Positions 27,746 to 36,294 of a DNA stretch of 64,000 nucleotides are shown here, piece by piece; position 1 is the first letter of the stretch; every line of letters starts with the position of its first letter. Source of the stretch: CAVOAK01 sp963664465 (GTDB lineage Bacteria > Pseudomonadota > Alphaproteobacteria > UBA8366 > CAVOAK01); contig CAXXSU010000002.1 in NCBI GenBank assembly GCA_963664465.2, positions 248,001 through 312,000 on the forward strand. The letters run 5' to 3'. The translations under genes and the position numbers were made by a program. The notes under the pieces are model-generated. The model was not told where the DNA came from. It saw nothing but the letters and a program-made list of their open reading frames with translations, and did not search any database.

Positions 27746-28477
27746 CGACGGCCCACCCACCAGAATCCAGATCGGCCGACAGCACAGCTGTGTCCGACGA
27801 AGGCCAAGCCCCGCCCTTAGTGCATGAAATGGCGCCTGGACAGCGATTCCCGTCTCCAAATCAGGTAGATATGGAGCGGGGCCCGTTTTGGCGCGCCGGT
27901 TTACTGCCGGAGTCGCCGTGGGAAGCGCATCCTGTTACCATCATCGCCAACCTGGGAGAGCCAATTGGGGAATCCCGGCTTATGCAAGCGGCGGTCGGTC
28001 TGCTGGAAACCTACTTGGCGGAGAGGAAGCAATGATTGTCAGCTCGTGTGAAAGAGCTAGGCTCATTGCCCAGTGGTCTCTTCGGTGCCGCGAAAGGAAG
28101 ACAGGTTTCTGCCGATTCGCGTTCCGTGTTCGTGCCGCGGCGGTCTGGATTGAGTCCCGTGCCAGATGCGCGTATCGGGCAGTAGTATGAACCTGGGTAT
28201 GGCCTAGCAGCTTGCCAGTGATCGTGGGGCTCTCTCCCTAGGTCAGCGCTCTCGAAGCATACCTGTGGCGGAGCTCGCCCATCACGACTCGACAGGCGTG
28301 ATATGCAAAGCAATGCTGTCCCTGTCGCGGGAAGCGGGGGGAGGCGCAGGATGTCCGAGACAAGAGCGCGGCGCAGTAGTGGCCGCGGAGAAATCGGCAA
28401 GCGGACGGGAATTGCACAAGGCGGACATTGCGCTGCCGACCGGTGCTGATTGAATCGGGTGTGGAGGAAGGATTGGC
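27746..28477. other. Gene-poor spacer after the IS1380 fragment
   Basis: A frame at 27742-28035 (97 codons, containing NLGEPIGESRLMQAAVGLLE) overlaps the transposase stop and has no ribosome site. It may be a gene remnant but is not supported. The right terminus of the IS1380 element should lie near 27750-27850; I could not fix it because the left partner repeat is gone. The purine-rich GGAGGAAGG at 28463-28471 belongs to the next gene. Confidence 0.4.
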
Positions 28478-29614
28478 ATGAAGGAGGTGCCATTCAGGGT
28501 CTGGTTGAAGGTGGAGAGGGGGCTGAGCGCCGGCACCGTGGGCAGTCGAATCAGCAACTGCCGGAGAGTAGAGCGCCATGAAGGCGATCTCGACGTCCAC
28601 TACGATTTCGACGAACTGGACGGCCTTTTGCAGCGCCTGAAACCGGGAGAGCCCGAGCACGGGATCCCGATTGCAGGCGACGTGTACAACGGCACGGCGA
28701 CGCTGAAGAACGCGGTCAGCCTCTATTTCGATTTCCGGAAAGGTGGCGGCCGAACGGTTTCTTCGGGGGACGATCTGGAAAAGCGACAGCCGCGACAGGG
28801 GCGGAGTCCGCGATCGCGAGCACAGTGGCCCGCCTGGCTGCAACCGACGGACGAGGACCTCCTCGAACTCGCCCGGGCGATGGCGCCGTTCGTGCGGTTT
28901 CTCGATCCGGGAATCGTCGGCGCTGTGGTCGAAGACAACCGGCGCTTCGGGGGCCAGTGGTGCGCCTCTCTGGAAGCGCTCGGCATCGATCCCGGCATCT
29001 ATCTCTGGGAGGGCTCGCCCTGTGCGTTTCCGGGGGTTCGGCGGTATGCCGGAAGCACGGAGATCGCCGTGTTCCGGAAACGGGCCAAGCCCAGTGAAGC
29101 TCCGCCGCAATGCCTGTCGCTCGACGACAACGACTATCCAAAGCATCTGTGGTCATTCGTCTTCACCGGGAGGCCGTTTCGCAAGCGCGGCCCGGCCGGC
29201 TACCAACTTGCGCATCTCTTCGACCACAAGGAGTACGGAAACCGGTGGCGTGACGAGCTCGACGCGCCGCCGGGCGTTGAGGAGCCGGTATTGCCGTACG
29301 GGCTGTTCACGAGCGTGGCGAACTCGGTGTATGCGCCGGGCGCTTTCCTGAGGCCCACGGATCTTTCGCCCAGTCTGCGGAGCCTGATCCAAAGGCGGGC
29401 GCAGCAACTCTACGGCGACGTTTGCTGCCTGGTGCCGCCGCCCCTGGCGGTAAAGCTCTGCGAAGACCCGAACTGGGCCGTCGACAAGTTCCAGTGGAGC
29501 GCGCCCGTGGGTGGCATGGAGCGCGTAGCCGATTTCTTGGAATTCCGCCGCGAGCGCATCGGCGAACTCATCAAAAAGCGGAACGCGGCTCGACAGGCAG
29601 ACGACGCCCGCTGA
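28478..29614 (+). CDS. Unknown 378-aa protein in the defence-like island
   Basis: Strong ribosome site GGAGGAAGG 6 bases before ATG 28478. The N-terminus (FRVWLKVERGLSAGTVGSRI, SNCRRVERHEGDLDVHYDFD) looks like an N-terminal domain seen on some restriction-type proteins. Near residue 240 GPAGYQLAHLFDHKEYGNRW has an HNH-like His-Leu-x-x-His pattern, followed later by YGDVCCLVPPP. A nuclease role is possible but unproven. It sits between the broken Septu-like pair and the DUF6602 gene, which suggests defence context. Confidence 0.55.
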   Translation: MKEVPFRVWLKVERGLSAGTVGSRISNCRRVERHEGDLDVHYDFDELDGLLQRLKPGEPEHGIPIAGDVYNGTATLKNAVSLYFDFRKGGGRTVSSGDDLEKRQPRQGRSPRSRAQWPAWLQPTDEDLLELARAMAPFVRFLDPGIVGAVVEDNRRFGGQWCASLEALGIDPGIYLWEGSPCAFPGVRRYAGSTEIAVFRKRAKPSEAPPQCLSLDDNDYPKHLWSFVFTGRPFRKRGPAGYQLAHLFDHKEYGNRWRDELDAPPGVEEPVLPYGLFTSVANSVYAPGAFLRPTDLSPSLRSLIQRRAQQLYGDVCCLVPPPLAVKLCEDPNWAVDKFQWSAPVGGMERVADFLEFRRERIGELIKKRNAARQADDAR

Positions 29615-29821
29615 GTCGCCGGAATCAACAGGTTGTGAGGGTCGGCCGAATTCAGGTCGCCGGCAGGCCGAATGTACGCCGCCCTCGAAACCGACCGGTT
29701 GCGGGACTGTCTGGAGTTTGCAGCTGCAGGGTGGCCGCGGTGGGCCGGTCTCACTCGCCTATGGGCCAGCTTCACGGGAGTATCGAACTTTGGGATGCGT
29801 CCACACACGTTCCGACAAGCC

Positions 29822-29937
29822 CTGGAATCGTCCAATCGGCCACGGAGTTCGGTGCGCGTAGATGACCGATCTGCTGTGACAGTAACCGTTCACTACCTCC
29901 GCCTATCCGGGCCATCTCGGCTTGGTGGAACGGTTAG
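29822..29937. repeat. Left arm of a ~115-bp inverted repeat
   Basis: About 80 percent identical by eye to the reverse complement of 31254-31373. Shared stretches include TGGAATCGTCCAA, GACCGATC, TACCTCCGCC and TCCGGGCCATC. The two arms face each other around the DUF6602 gene. Similarity stops abruptly outside both arms. Confidence 0.75.
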
Positions 29938-30192
29938 GGCAGGTGGACCCGCCATGAACTAACCATTCGTTCAATTGCAACGTCGATCACGCTCTCCAAG
30001 CGCTCAACTGGACAGTGCCGCGCTCTGTAGGCTTGGCCCCTAAGAACCGGCGCTCGCACTCGGCTCTGACAATCATGACCGCTGCCGACCAGTTTGCAGC
30101 GGTCCCGGCATTGACTGCGTGGGGAACATCGACGAGCCTGCCGGCCCCACACTACGCGCAAGCCTAACCCTTCCTGACCCAGGTAGTTGTGA

Positions 30193-31101
30193 ATGAACAA
30201 GAACTTCGACGCTGTACGTTACGCCATTGATGTCGGCCGCGAACTGATCGCCAATTTCGCAGGTGCTGGGCATGCCACCTCCCCCGGACTCGTTGGTTCG
30301 GCCAGGGAAGTCCCCACACGAAGGAAACTCCAGCACCTCCTTCCAAACGGCATAGCGGTCGGATCGGGCTGCGTCATCGACAGCTACAGTGGCACAAGTA
30401 GGCAAATGGACGTCGTGCTATACGAGAAGCATCTCTGTCCCGTGTACTCGATCAACGACGATCCTGCTACGACTTACTACCCGTGCGAAGGGGTCATCGC
30501 TGTCGGAGAAATTAAGAGCCGCATGGCATCAACGGACCTCGATGACACGTTCGCTAAGATCGCGTCGGTGACAAAGCTTCGGAGATGCGCCCTGCGATCG
30601 AGTGACGGGACCTCCGAACAACTCGGGTTGCAAGCGTCCATTCCCTATCGAGCCTATGGTTCCCCGAACAGTATACTCGGCACTAAAGCTCAAGAGTTCG
30701 ACCAGGATTCCAAACCCCTTGACCAAATATTCGGTTTCTCGCTCGCTGGCTCCCTTGAACTCATCCCCGAGACGCTCTGCGCGAAGTACGCGGACTTGTT
30801 GGAGCAAAACGGACGTATTCTGAGTCCGAACCTGATCGTGACGCTAAATGACGATCAGGTCCTGTCTCCTTTGAAAATTCCGCCAAATCGCCACAACCCG
30901 GAAATCGCAATTTCGACACACGAGGCGAATGCCATCTATTGCGTCACGCGCCCGGAGGGTGGGTTTCAATTCTTACTCTCGCGGATCTATACGATTTACA
31001 GGCAGGGAAGGACCGTCGAAGAGGTCACATTCGATCGGTATTTCGCCAAAGACGGACAACTCAAACTCCCCAACAACGGCACTGTCGTCGCCCTGATATA
31101 G
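30193..31101 (+). CDS. DUF6602-type nuclease-like protein
   Basis: A 302-aa protein. The segment GCVIDSYSGTSRQMDVVLYE followed by PCEGVIAVGEIKSRM has the D...(E)xK layout of the PD-(D/E)xK fold: Asp of QMDVV and GEIK. This matches the DUF6602 group, which occurs near restriction and abortive-infection genes. AT content is higher than in the flanking core genes, consistent with transfer. It is bracketed by inverted repeats at 29822-29937 and 31254-31373. The target is unknown; cleavage activity is inferred from the motif only. Confidence 0.65.
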   Translation: MNKNFDAVRYAIDVGRELIANFAGAGHATSPGLVGSAREVPTRRKLQHLLPNGIAVGSGCVIDSYSGTSRQMDVVLYEKHLCPVYSINDDPATTYYPCEGVIAVGEIKSRMASTDLDDTFAKIASVTKLRRCALRSSDGTSEQLGLQASIPYRAYGSPNSILGTKAQEFDQDSKPLDQIFGFSLAGSLELIPETLCAKYADLLEQNGRILSPNLIVTLNDDQVLSPLKIPPNRHNPEIAISTHEANAIYCVTRPEGGFQFLLSRIYTIYRQGRTVEEVTFDRYFAKDGQLKLPNNGTVVALI

Positions 31102-31253
31102 CGCGACCGTAATGTGGCGAGAATCTCTTCTCAATTGTTTGATCGCTAAGATCAAGATGCTGCAAAGATCCAGAAATTCCGTACAATTCTGCTGAGGTGG
31201 GCGGTGGCGGAGCCACGGGGCCGACCAGTCGGGCCTGGTGATTTGGAATTGGG

Positions 31254-31373
31254 TGGCAACCGCTCCGCCAAGCCGTGATGGCCCGGACGGGCGGAGGTAA
31301 TAATCGGTCGCTATCACAGGGGATCGGTCGTCTGCGCGCACCTAACTCCACGGCCGGTTGGACGATTCCACGG
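31254..31373. repeat. Right arm of the ~115-bp inverted repeat
   Basis: Reverse-complement partner of 29822-29937. Read on the minus strand it begins CCGTGGAATCGTCCAACC and ends near GCGGAGCGGTTGCC. The remainder of 31102-31552 holds no convincing gene. Confidence 0.75.
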
Positions 31374-31552
31374 CATGACAGAACGCTTACATGCGATTTG
31401 AGAATAGCGGGAGATGTCGACGCTTGGCGCGACATGTCCCGTCAGGATTTAGATCGAATCCGGTGACTATATGATGACGCAACAATACTGGAGACAAAGA
31501 AATACAATAGTAATAGTGATTTAGCAGAATGCGATGCACAAGAGTGCCTTAA

Positions 31553-32838
31553 GGGCACCTCTAAGAATTGGTGAGTTGCCGGAGGATATTGTTTAACTAG
31601 GCTGTCACCAGCTCCAGCCATGCCGGAGCCGAGATTTTCGGGGTCTTCCACGCTCCAATTGAGTTATTTCCGCTTCAAGACCGTCCCCAGGCGGTCTTCT
31701 CCTCCGAGTATCGTCACACGGCCGCCGCGAGACGCTCCAGTTGGACCAGGCGGCGCATGTTGTAGGCGAGGTTCTTCAACCCGATCCGCGCCTTCGCCCG
31801 CACCAGCCCGACACTACGCACCAGCGTCCCGCCCATGTCGTTGCTCTGGGCCCCGAAGACATGCTCGACGCGGACCCGAACCGACGAACGGGTCTTGTTG
31901 CCTTGCTTCTCGCGCTCGCTCAACGGCTTGTTGCGGCGGCCCTTGCGATGGATCCGGCTCCGCAACCCCTTCTCCTTCAGCGACGCCTCGATCTCCGCCG
32001 AGCGGTAAGCGCTGTCCGCCCACACACCCAAAGCCGTGTTGTCCCCATCCAGGATATCGTCGAGGACTTGGCTGTCGTGCTCCGCCGCGTCGCTTACATG
32101 ATAGCGCCGCACCAGCTTGTGCCGACGGTCCACGTTGACATGGTTCTTGTAACCGTAATGGCTCTTGCCGTGCTTCTTGGTCCACCGCGCCTCGACATCC
32201 TTTTGGCGCCGCTTTGCCGGCTTGTCCTCCCAGCCTGCCGGCGTCTCGCCCGCCTTTATCCGCGCGTTCTCCTCGCGGCTGTTGCGCTGTTTGGGTACCG
32301 CCACAATCGAGGCGTCGATGATCTGGCCGCCCATCGCCAGATAGCCCTGATCCTTCAGGTAGCCATCGAACGTCTCGAATAAAGCCTCGATCACGCCAGC
32401 TTGCGTTAACTGTTCGCGGTACAGCCACACCGTCTTGGCGTCGGGAACCCGGCCCTCTAGACCCAACCCCAGAAATCGCATGAACGACAGGCGGTCACGG
32501 ATCTGATGCTCAACTTGGTCGTCCGAGAGATTGTAGAGCGCGCACAGAATGATCGTCTTGAACATCACAATCGCATCCCACGGCTTGCGTCCCGCCCGCG
32601 ATTTGCGCACCTTGTCCGCACGCCGCCACACCGCCTCAAGACGGGCGCGCAAGTCCTCCCACGGAACCACCCCGTCGATCTTCAAAAGCGGCTCGTTCTT
32701 GGCGTCAAGACCGGAATACCGGTTCCCAAGATCGAAAAACCCCATCTGACCCATCAACCACGCCTCCCGCTATCAACAAATCGTCAACCCGATTCTAAAT
32801 CGACGATGCCCGAAAAAGGAGAATTTTTAGAGGTTCCC
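31553..32838 (-). mobile_element. IS5-family element, copy 2 of 3
   Basis: 1286 bp, same ends as copy 1 but inverted. Flanked by TTAA on both sides (31549-31552 and 32839-32842), a 4-bp target duplication of the YTAR type known for IS5. It differs from copies 1 and 3 by at least one base near its transposase-proximal end (GATGCCC against GACGCCC, about 32805-32811). Confidence 0.92.
31714..32757 (-). CDS. IS5-family transposase (copy 2)
   Basis: Identical 347-aa protein to that at 25208-26251, complete frame with all three catalytic blocks. It reads away from the primase fragment it follows. Confidence 0.9.
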   Translation of the reverse strand: MMGQMGFFDLGNRYSGLDAKNEPLLKIDGVVPWEDLRARLEAVWRRADKVRKSRAGRKPWDAIVMFKTIILCALYNLSDDQVEHQIRDRLSFMRFLGLGLEGRVPDAKTVWLYREQLTQAGVIEALFETFDGYLKDQGYLAMGGQIIDASIVAVPKQRNSREENARIKAGETPAGWEDKPAKRRQKDVEARWTKKHGKSHYGYKNHVNVDRRHKLVRRYHVSDAAEHDSQVLDDILDGDNTALGVWADSAYRSAEIEASLKEKGLRSRIHRKGRRNKPLSEREKQGNKTRSSVRVRVEHVFGAQSNDMGGTLVRSVGLVRAKARIGLKNLAYNMRRLVQLERLAAAV

Positions 32839-33935
32839 TTAAATCTTCCAACATTCAAATCTTCTCCTTCGAGCTCTGCAACAACGGCCATCCTGGCACC
32901 GATCAGAGCGGCGACGAATGTCATGTGTTGGTTGTAGGACCCTTCAAGCGTCTGCCGGTTTAGCGCGGTTCCATAATCGCCGATGGAGTTTTTCGCTGCG
33001 GATAACAGAGTAGACTTGCCGGAACCACCACCACCGACCCAAAAGAACGCTCTGCCGTGTCCGTTGTCGCCGATCAAACTCAAGCCGAGGATTGTCATGT
33101 AGAACGCGCGCAACTCAGAATCGCCTCCGCAGAGATGATCTAGCACGCGATCAAGATACGGCGTCGGGCAATCGGCGTTGGGCGCTACCGCTGTTCGCTG
33201 GCTGATAAGGTTGTCGCGATGTTGGTGCTGGAGCTTACCTGTGCGGATGTCGATCTTGTACGCCTTCGGCAGTCCTATCGTGTAAGCGTCCGCATCCCAC
33301 CGATCATAAACAGTTAGGATGTTCGGCTGTGCGATGGCTATCTTGAGAGCACCAGTCAGTCTGTTGGCAGATCGCAAGCGCGCGGGCGCTTTGGCCTCCT
33401 CGAAAACGTCGGCCATGGTTCGCATGGCCAGCGCCTGGGCATGATGACCTCCTGTCCAGCCGGCATCGTGTCCGTTCGCTGGTTGGTCATGCCAGAACCA
33501 AACATCGCGAACATCCGGTGTCTTCGACCTGAACCTGGGTTCGGTGTCGTGGTTCCATCGGTGAACGAATAGCCTGGCCAGTTTGATCTCGTCCTGTTCA
33601 TCCTTCGGCGGTCGGTCAGCCTTGCGAGATGGTTCTTTGGCCTCCTCGACAATGGGCCGCTCTTTGATGTCGATGTCGGCTCCCTCCTCAACGATGATGT
33701 CGGTGTTGGTGGTCCTGTTCTTGCCTAACTGTGTGACGGTGTTGGTATCGCCGCATTGTGGGCACACAGGCGTTGTTGCTTCGAAGTCGCCGCATAGGAT
33801 GCAATACCAAGCCTGCTTGTCAGCGGCACTCCTTGACGCCTCGGGAAGAACCTCGTCAAAAACAGACAGCTCCTGCGTGAATTCCATGAACTCGTAGGTT
33901 GGTGGCTCGGTCCCGCTGGTCACGACGCACCGCAT
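32839..33935 (-). pseudogene. Phage/P4-type primase-helicase, 3' truncated by IS5 copy 2
   Basis: The N-terminal part carries a zinc ribbon (YCILCGDFEATTPVCPQCGD) and a charged linker. A D5_N-like region and the SF3 helicase Walker A GGGGSGKSTLLSAAKNSIGD follow, then ALNRQTLEGSYNQHMTFVAA, ending at GEDLNVGRFK. The gene is cut by the IS at 32838. Across the element only two or three further codons (A-L) could match before an early stop, so the rest of the helicase domain is lost. The 5' end overlaps a small upstream gene by 16 bases. Confidence 0.75.
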
Positions 33936-34126
33936 AGAGCGGTCAACGCTCCAACGAGCGCGAGGATATGTGGCGGCCGAGTCGCCTGTACTTCGGTTTC
34001 AAAGACCAGCCGTTCGATGGTGATCTCTCGGGCCGAAAGAGGCGCGTCGATAAAATAAGGAAGGATCGCCGCGCCCATGACGCTACGCGGTTCTTGCGGT
34101 ATCTGACTAGGAGGGGTAGGGTCCAT
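33920..34126 (-). CDS. Small phage/plasmid-type hypothetical gene before the primase
   Basis: 68 aa from ATG 34126 (MDPTPPSQIPQEPRSVMGAA), with GGAAGG 11 bases upstream; a GTG at 34138 is in frame but worse placed. It overlaps the primase start by 16 bases, the tight packing typical of satellite or phage replication modules. Function not recognised. Confidence 0.55.
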   Translation of the reverse strand: MDPTPPSQIPQEPRSVMGAAILPYFIDAPLSAREITIERLVFETEVQATRPPHILALVGALTALCGAS

Positions 34127-34205
34127 TTTGAAATTCACCTTCCATCGGTTTAAGAGCGCCGGTTGAGTGGTCGATTTCTGCTACGTTTGGTACTGCCATA
34201 GACTT

Positions 34206-34235
34206 GTCGCCCAGCTAAACGCTGGGCGACTTTTT
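34206..34235 (+). terminator. Rho-independent terminator
   Basis: A perfect 10-bp stem, GTCGCCCAGC / GCTGGGCGAC with loop TAAAC, followed by TTTTT. It acts on plus-strand transcripts. It sits directly after the original stop codon of the minus-strand excisionase-like gene (34236-34238), so it would also insulate that gene from opposing transcription. Confidence 0.85.
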
Positions 34236-34255
34236 CTAATTAGCGGACACTTCGA

Positions 34256-35687
34256 GGGGATGTCCCGACCGCTGTTGAAAATGTGAGGTAGGCGTTGCTC
34301 GCCTTGAGCCGGTAGGCTCGGGGTGTTGAATCCAACGAAAGGAAAGCAACGCCATGAAGAAATCTACCACATCGGCCGCTGTTGTCCCGGCGGCAATCAT
34401 CGAAGATGCCTGGCAAGAGGTTGGCGCGAGCTTCGAGCGCTTCTGCCTGACGACCGGCCTCGCGACCTTGGCCAGCATGCTGGAGGAGGATGCGACCCAG
34501 GTGTGCGGTGCCCGCTACGACCGCGCCGACGGAAGGGATGGGCACCGCTGGGGCAAGACCACGGGGAAGGTCGGCTTCCATGGGGGTAAGGTCGAGTTCG
34601 AGCGGCCCCGCGTACGTCGCCGCGACGGCGGCGAGGTCACCCTACCGAGTTGGGAGGCGGCGTTGTCGGAGGACCTGCTGGGCAAGTGGGCGCTCAACCT
34701 GATGCTGATCAACGTCTCGACGCGCAAGTTCGGCCGCGCCGTCCGCCTGCCGGAGGGCGACGTGCCCGCGCCGAACGGAGCGGGGGTGTCCAAGTCGGCG
34801 GTATCGCGCCGGTTCGTGGCGTTGTCGGCGGAGCGCATGAAGCAATGGATGGCGGCCGACCTGTCCAATCTGGATCTGCTGATCATCCAGATTGACGGCA
34901 TCCACATCGATGAGGACTTGATGCTGCTGGCCGCCGTCGGCATCGACGGCAACGGCGAGAAGCATCCCCTCGGCGTGATCGAGGGGGCGACCGAGAATAC
35001 CGCCGTGGTGCAGGCGCTGCTCGACAACCTGGTCGGGCGTGGTCTGGAGGCGGCGGTCTGCCGCCTGTTCATCATCGACGGGGCCAAGGCGCTGTCCAAG
35101 GCGATCCGCAACACCTTCGGCCGCCATACGCCGATCCAGCGTTGCCAGGTCCACAAGGCCCGCAACATCACCGAGCGCCTTGCCAAGCCCTTGCATGCCA
35201 GCGTCCGCAAAGCGCTGCGCCAAGCGTGGGAACTGGACGACGCCGACAAGGCCGAGCGGCTGATCAAGAACTTGGCGCGGCGCCTGGAACATGACGCGCC
35301 CGGCGTCGCCGCCAGCATCCTGGAGGGCCTCGACGAGATCCTCACCGTTACCCGCCTGGGCCTGCCGGTCGAACTGCGCCGTTCGCTCGCCTGCACCAAC
35401 ATCATCGAGAACATGAACGGGACCATCCGGCAGGTCTGCCGCAACGTCAAACGCTGGCGGGACGCCAAGATGGCGCTCCGCTGGACCGGCGCCGCCATGC
35501 TGGAGGCCGCCAAGGGCTTCCGAAGGCTCAAAGCCCACAAGCAACTACCGATCCTGCGGGCGGCCCTCGCGGCCCACCAGGCAAGTCACTCCATCAACCC
35601 CGACCTTGAACAGAAGGCCAAGGCTGCGTAGCCTGCTCAACCAGCAATGCCTGCTGAACGAATTTCAACAGTAGGCGGGACATTCCC
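34256..35687 (+). mobile_element. IS256-family insertion sequence
   Basis: 1432 bp. Inverted repeats GGGGATGTCCCGACCGCTGT at the left and, complemented, GGGAATGTCCCGCCTACTGT at the right, both leading into TGAAA. Flanked by an exact 8-bp duplication CACTTCGA (34248-34255 and 35688-35695), the length expected for IS256. It is inserted near the 3' end of the excisionase-like gene. Confidence 0.92.
34354..35631 (+). CDS. IS256-family transposase (mutator type)
   Basis: 425 aa. Mutator-type DDE blocks: LLIIQIDGIHIDEDLMLLAA (first Asp), LFIIDGAKALSKAIRNTFG (second Asp) and the C-terminal LACTNIIENMNGTIRQVCRN (Glu). The frame is intact. Confidence 0.92.
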   Translation: MKKSTTSAAVVPAAIIEDAWQEVGASFERFCLTTGLATLASMLEEDATQVCGARYDRADGRDGHRWGKTTGKVGFHGGKVEFERPRVRRRDGGEVTLPSWEAALSEDLLGKWALNLMLINVSTRKFGRAVRLPEGDVPAPNGAGVSKSAVSRRFVALSAERMKQWMAADLSNLDLLIIQIDGIHIDEDLMLLAAVGIDGNGEKHPLGVIEGATENTAVVQALLDNLVGRGLEAAVCRLFIIDGAKALSKAIRNTFGRHTPIQRCQVHKARNITERLAKPLHASVRKALRQAWELDDADKAERLIKNLARRLEHDAPGVAASILEGLDEILTVTRLGLPVELRRSLACTNIIENMNGTIRQVCRNVKRWRDAKMALRWTGAAMLEAAKGFRRLKAHKQLPILRAALAAHQASHSINPDLEQKAKAA

Positions 35688-35915
35688 CACTTCGACGCGC
35701 CTGTCGGCGATGAATTTATTCAGATCAAAGCCGAGATAAAAGACGCGACCGCGCGGTCCCGGCGTCACCTTGATAAAGGCTGGCCCGCCTCCACGACATC
35801 GCCAAAACCGCAGCGTCGACTCGGGCGCCATTTGCGCCAGCAGCGGGTCTGCGGCTCGATATAGACTATCGTCGGTAAAGACCTGTACGTGAACCGGAGC
35901 CGGGAATTTTGGCAT
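35688..35915 (-). pseudogene. Excisionase/AlpA-like DNA-binding protein, C-terminus displaced by IS256
   Basis: 76 codons remain, from MPKFPAPVHVQVFTDDSLYR through STLRFWRCRGGGPAFIKVTP and RVFYLGFDLNKFIADRRVEV. The STLRxWRxxGxGPxFxK plus DLxxFIxxRR pattern is that of winged helix-turn-helix excisionases next to integrases. Removing the IS and one target copy continues the frame with Ser-Ala-Asn-stop (34236-34247), giving an original protein of 79 aa. As it stands translation runs 16 codons into the IS. The DNA-binding part is intact, so the product may still function. Confidence 0.75.
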
Positions 35916-36066
35916 TGCGAACCCCTCTTAGAGTGGGGGAGTCCGCACCTTCTCTCGCCAGACCGGGAATTCAACGCCCGGCAGGTCTCGATCCTACGGT
36001 CCACAGCGGCACGTGGCCGCTACTCCTACGAGAGTGCGTTCCAGCATAGTCAAACTTCGGCAAACG

Positions 36067-36285
36067 TCAACCAGGAATTCGACCTAACCAGTCCATAATT
36101 TTGTCGGTCGTGAGCGCCATTCGGCGCAACGTGACACGGCCATTGACCATGCGGGCCTCGAAGTCACGGCGCCCTGTGAATTTTTTGACCAGATCAACGC
36201 GCAGTAATCCAGGGTTTAATTTTTGGACCTCATCGAACAGCGCCGCGACTAGTCGAACATCATCGCCCGCCACTGGTGCATCCAT
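36067..36285 (-). CDS. Small phage-type protein upstream of integrase
   Basis: A 72-aa protein, MDAPVAGDDVRLVAALFDEV ... NGRVTLRRMALTTDKIMDWL. It begins about 10 bases after the integrase stop, in the same direction. No known domain recognised. The interval 35916-36066 between it and the excisionase-like gene contains no gene. Confidence 0.5.
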   Translation of the reverse strand: MDAPVAGDDVRLVAALFDEVQKLNPGLLRVDLVKKFTGRRDFEARMVNGRVTLRRMALTTDKIMDWLGRIPG

Positions 36286-36294
36286 CGTCGCCGC

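Noticed and set aside
27742..28035. 97-codon frame overlapping the IS1380 transposase stop
   Set aside because: No ribosome site and an ordinary length for chance in GC-rich sequence; noted only within the spacer entry.
31741..32382. 213-codon antisense frames repeated in all three IS5 copies
   Set aside because: They are perfect shadows of the transposase gene and identical only because the copies are identical.
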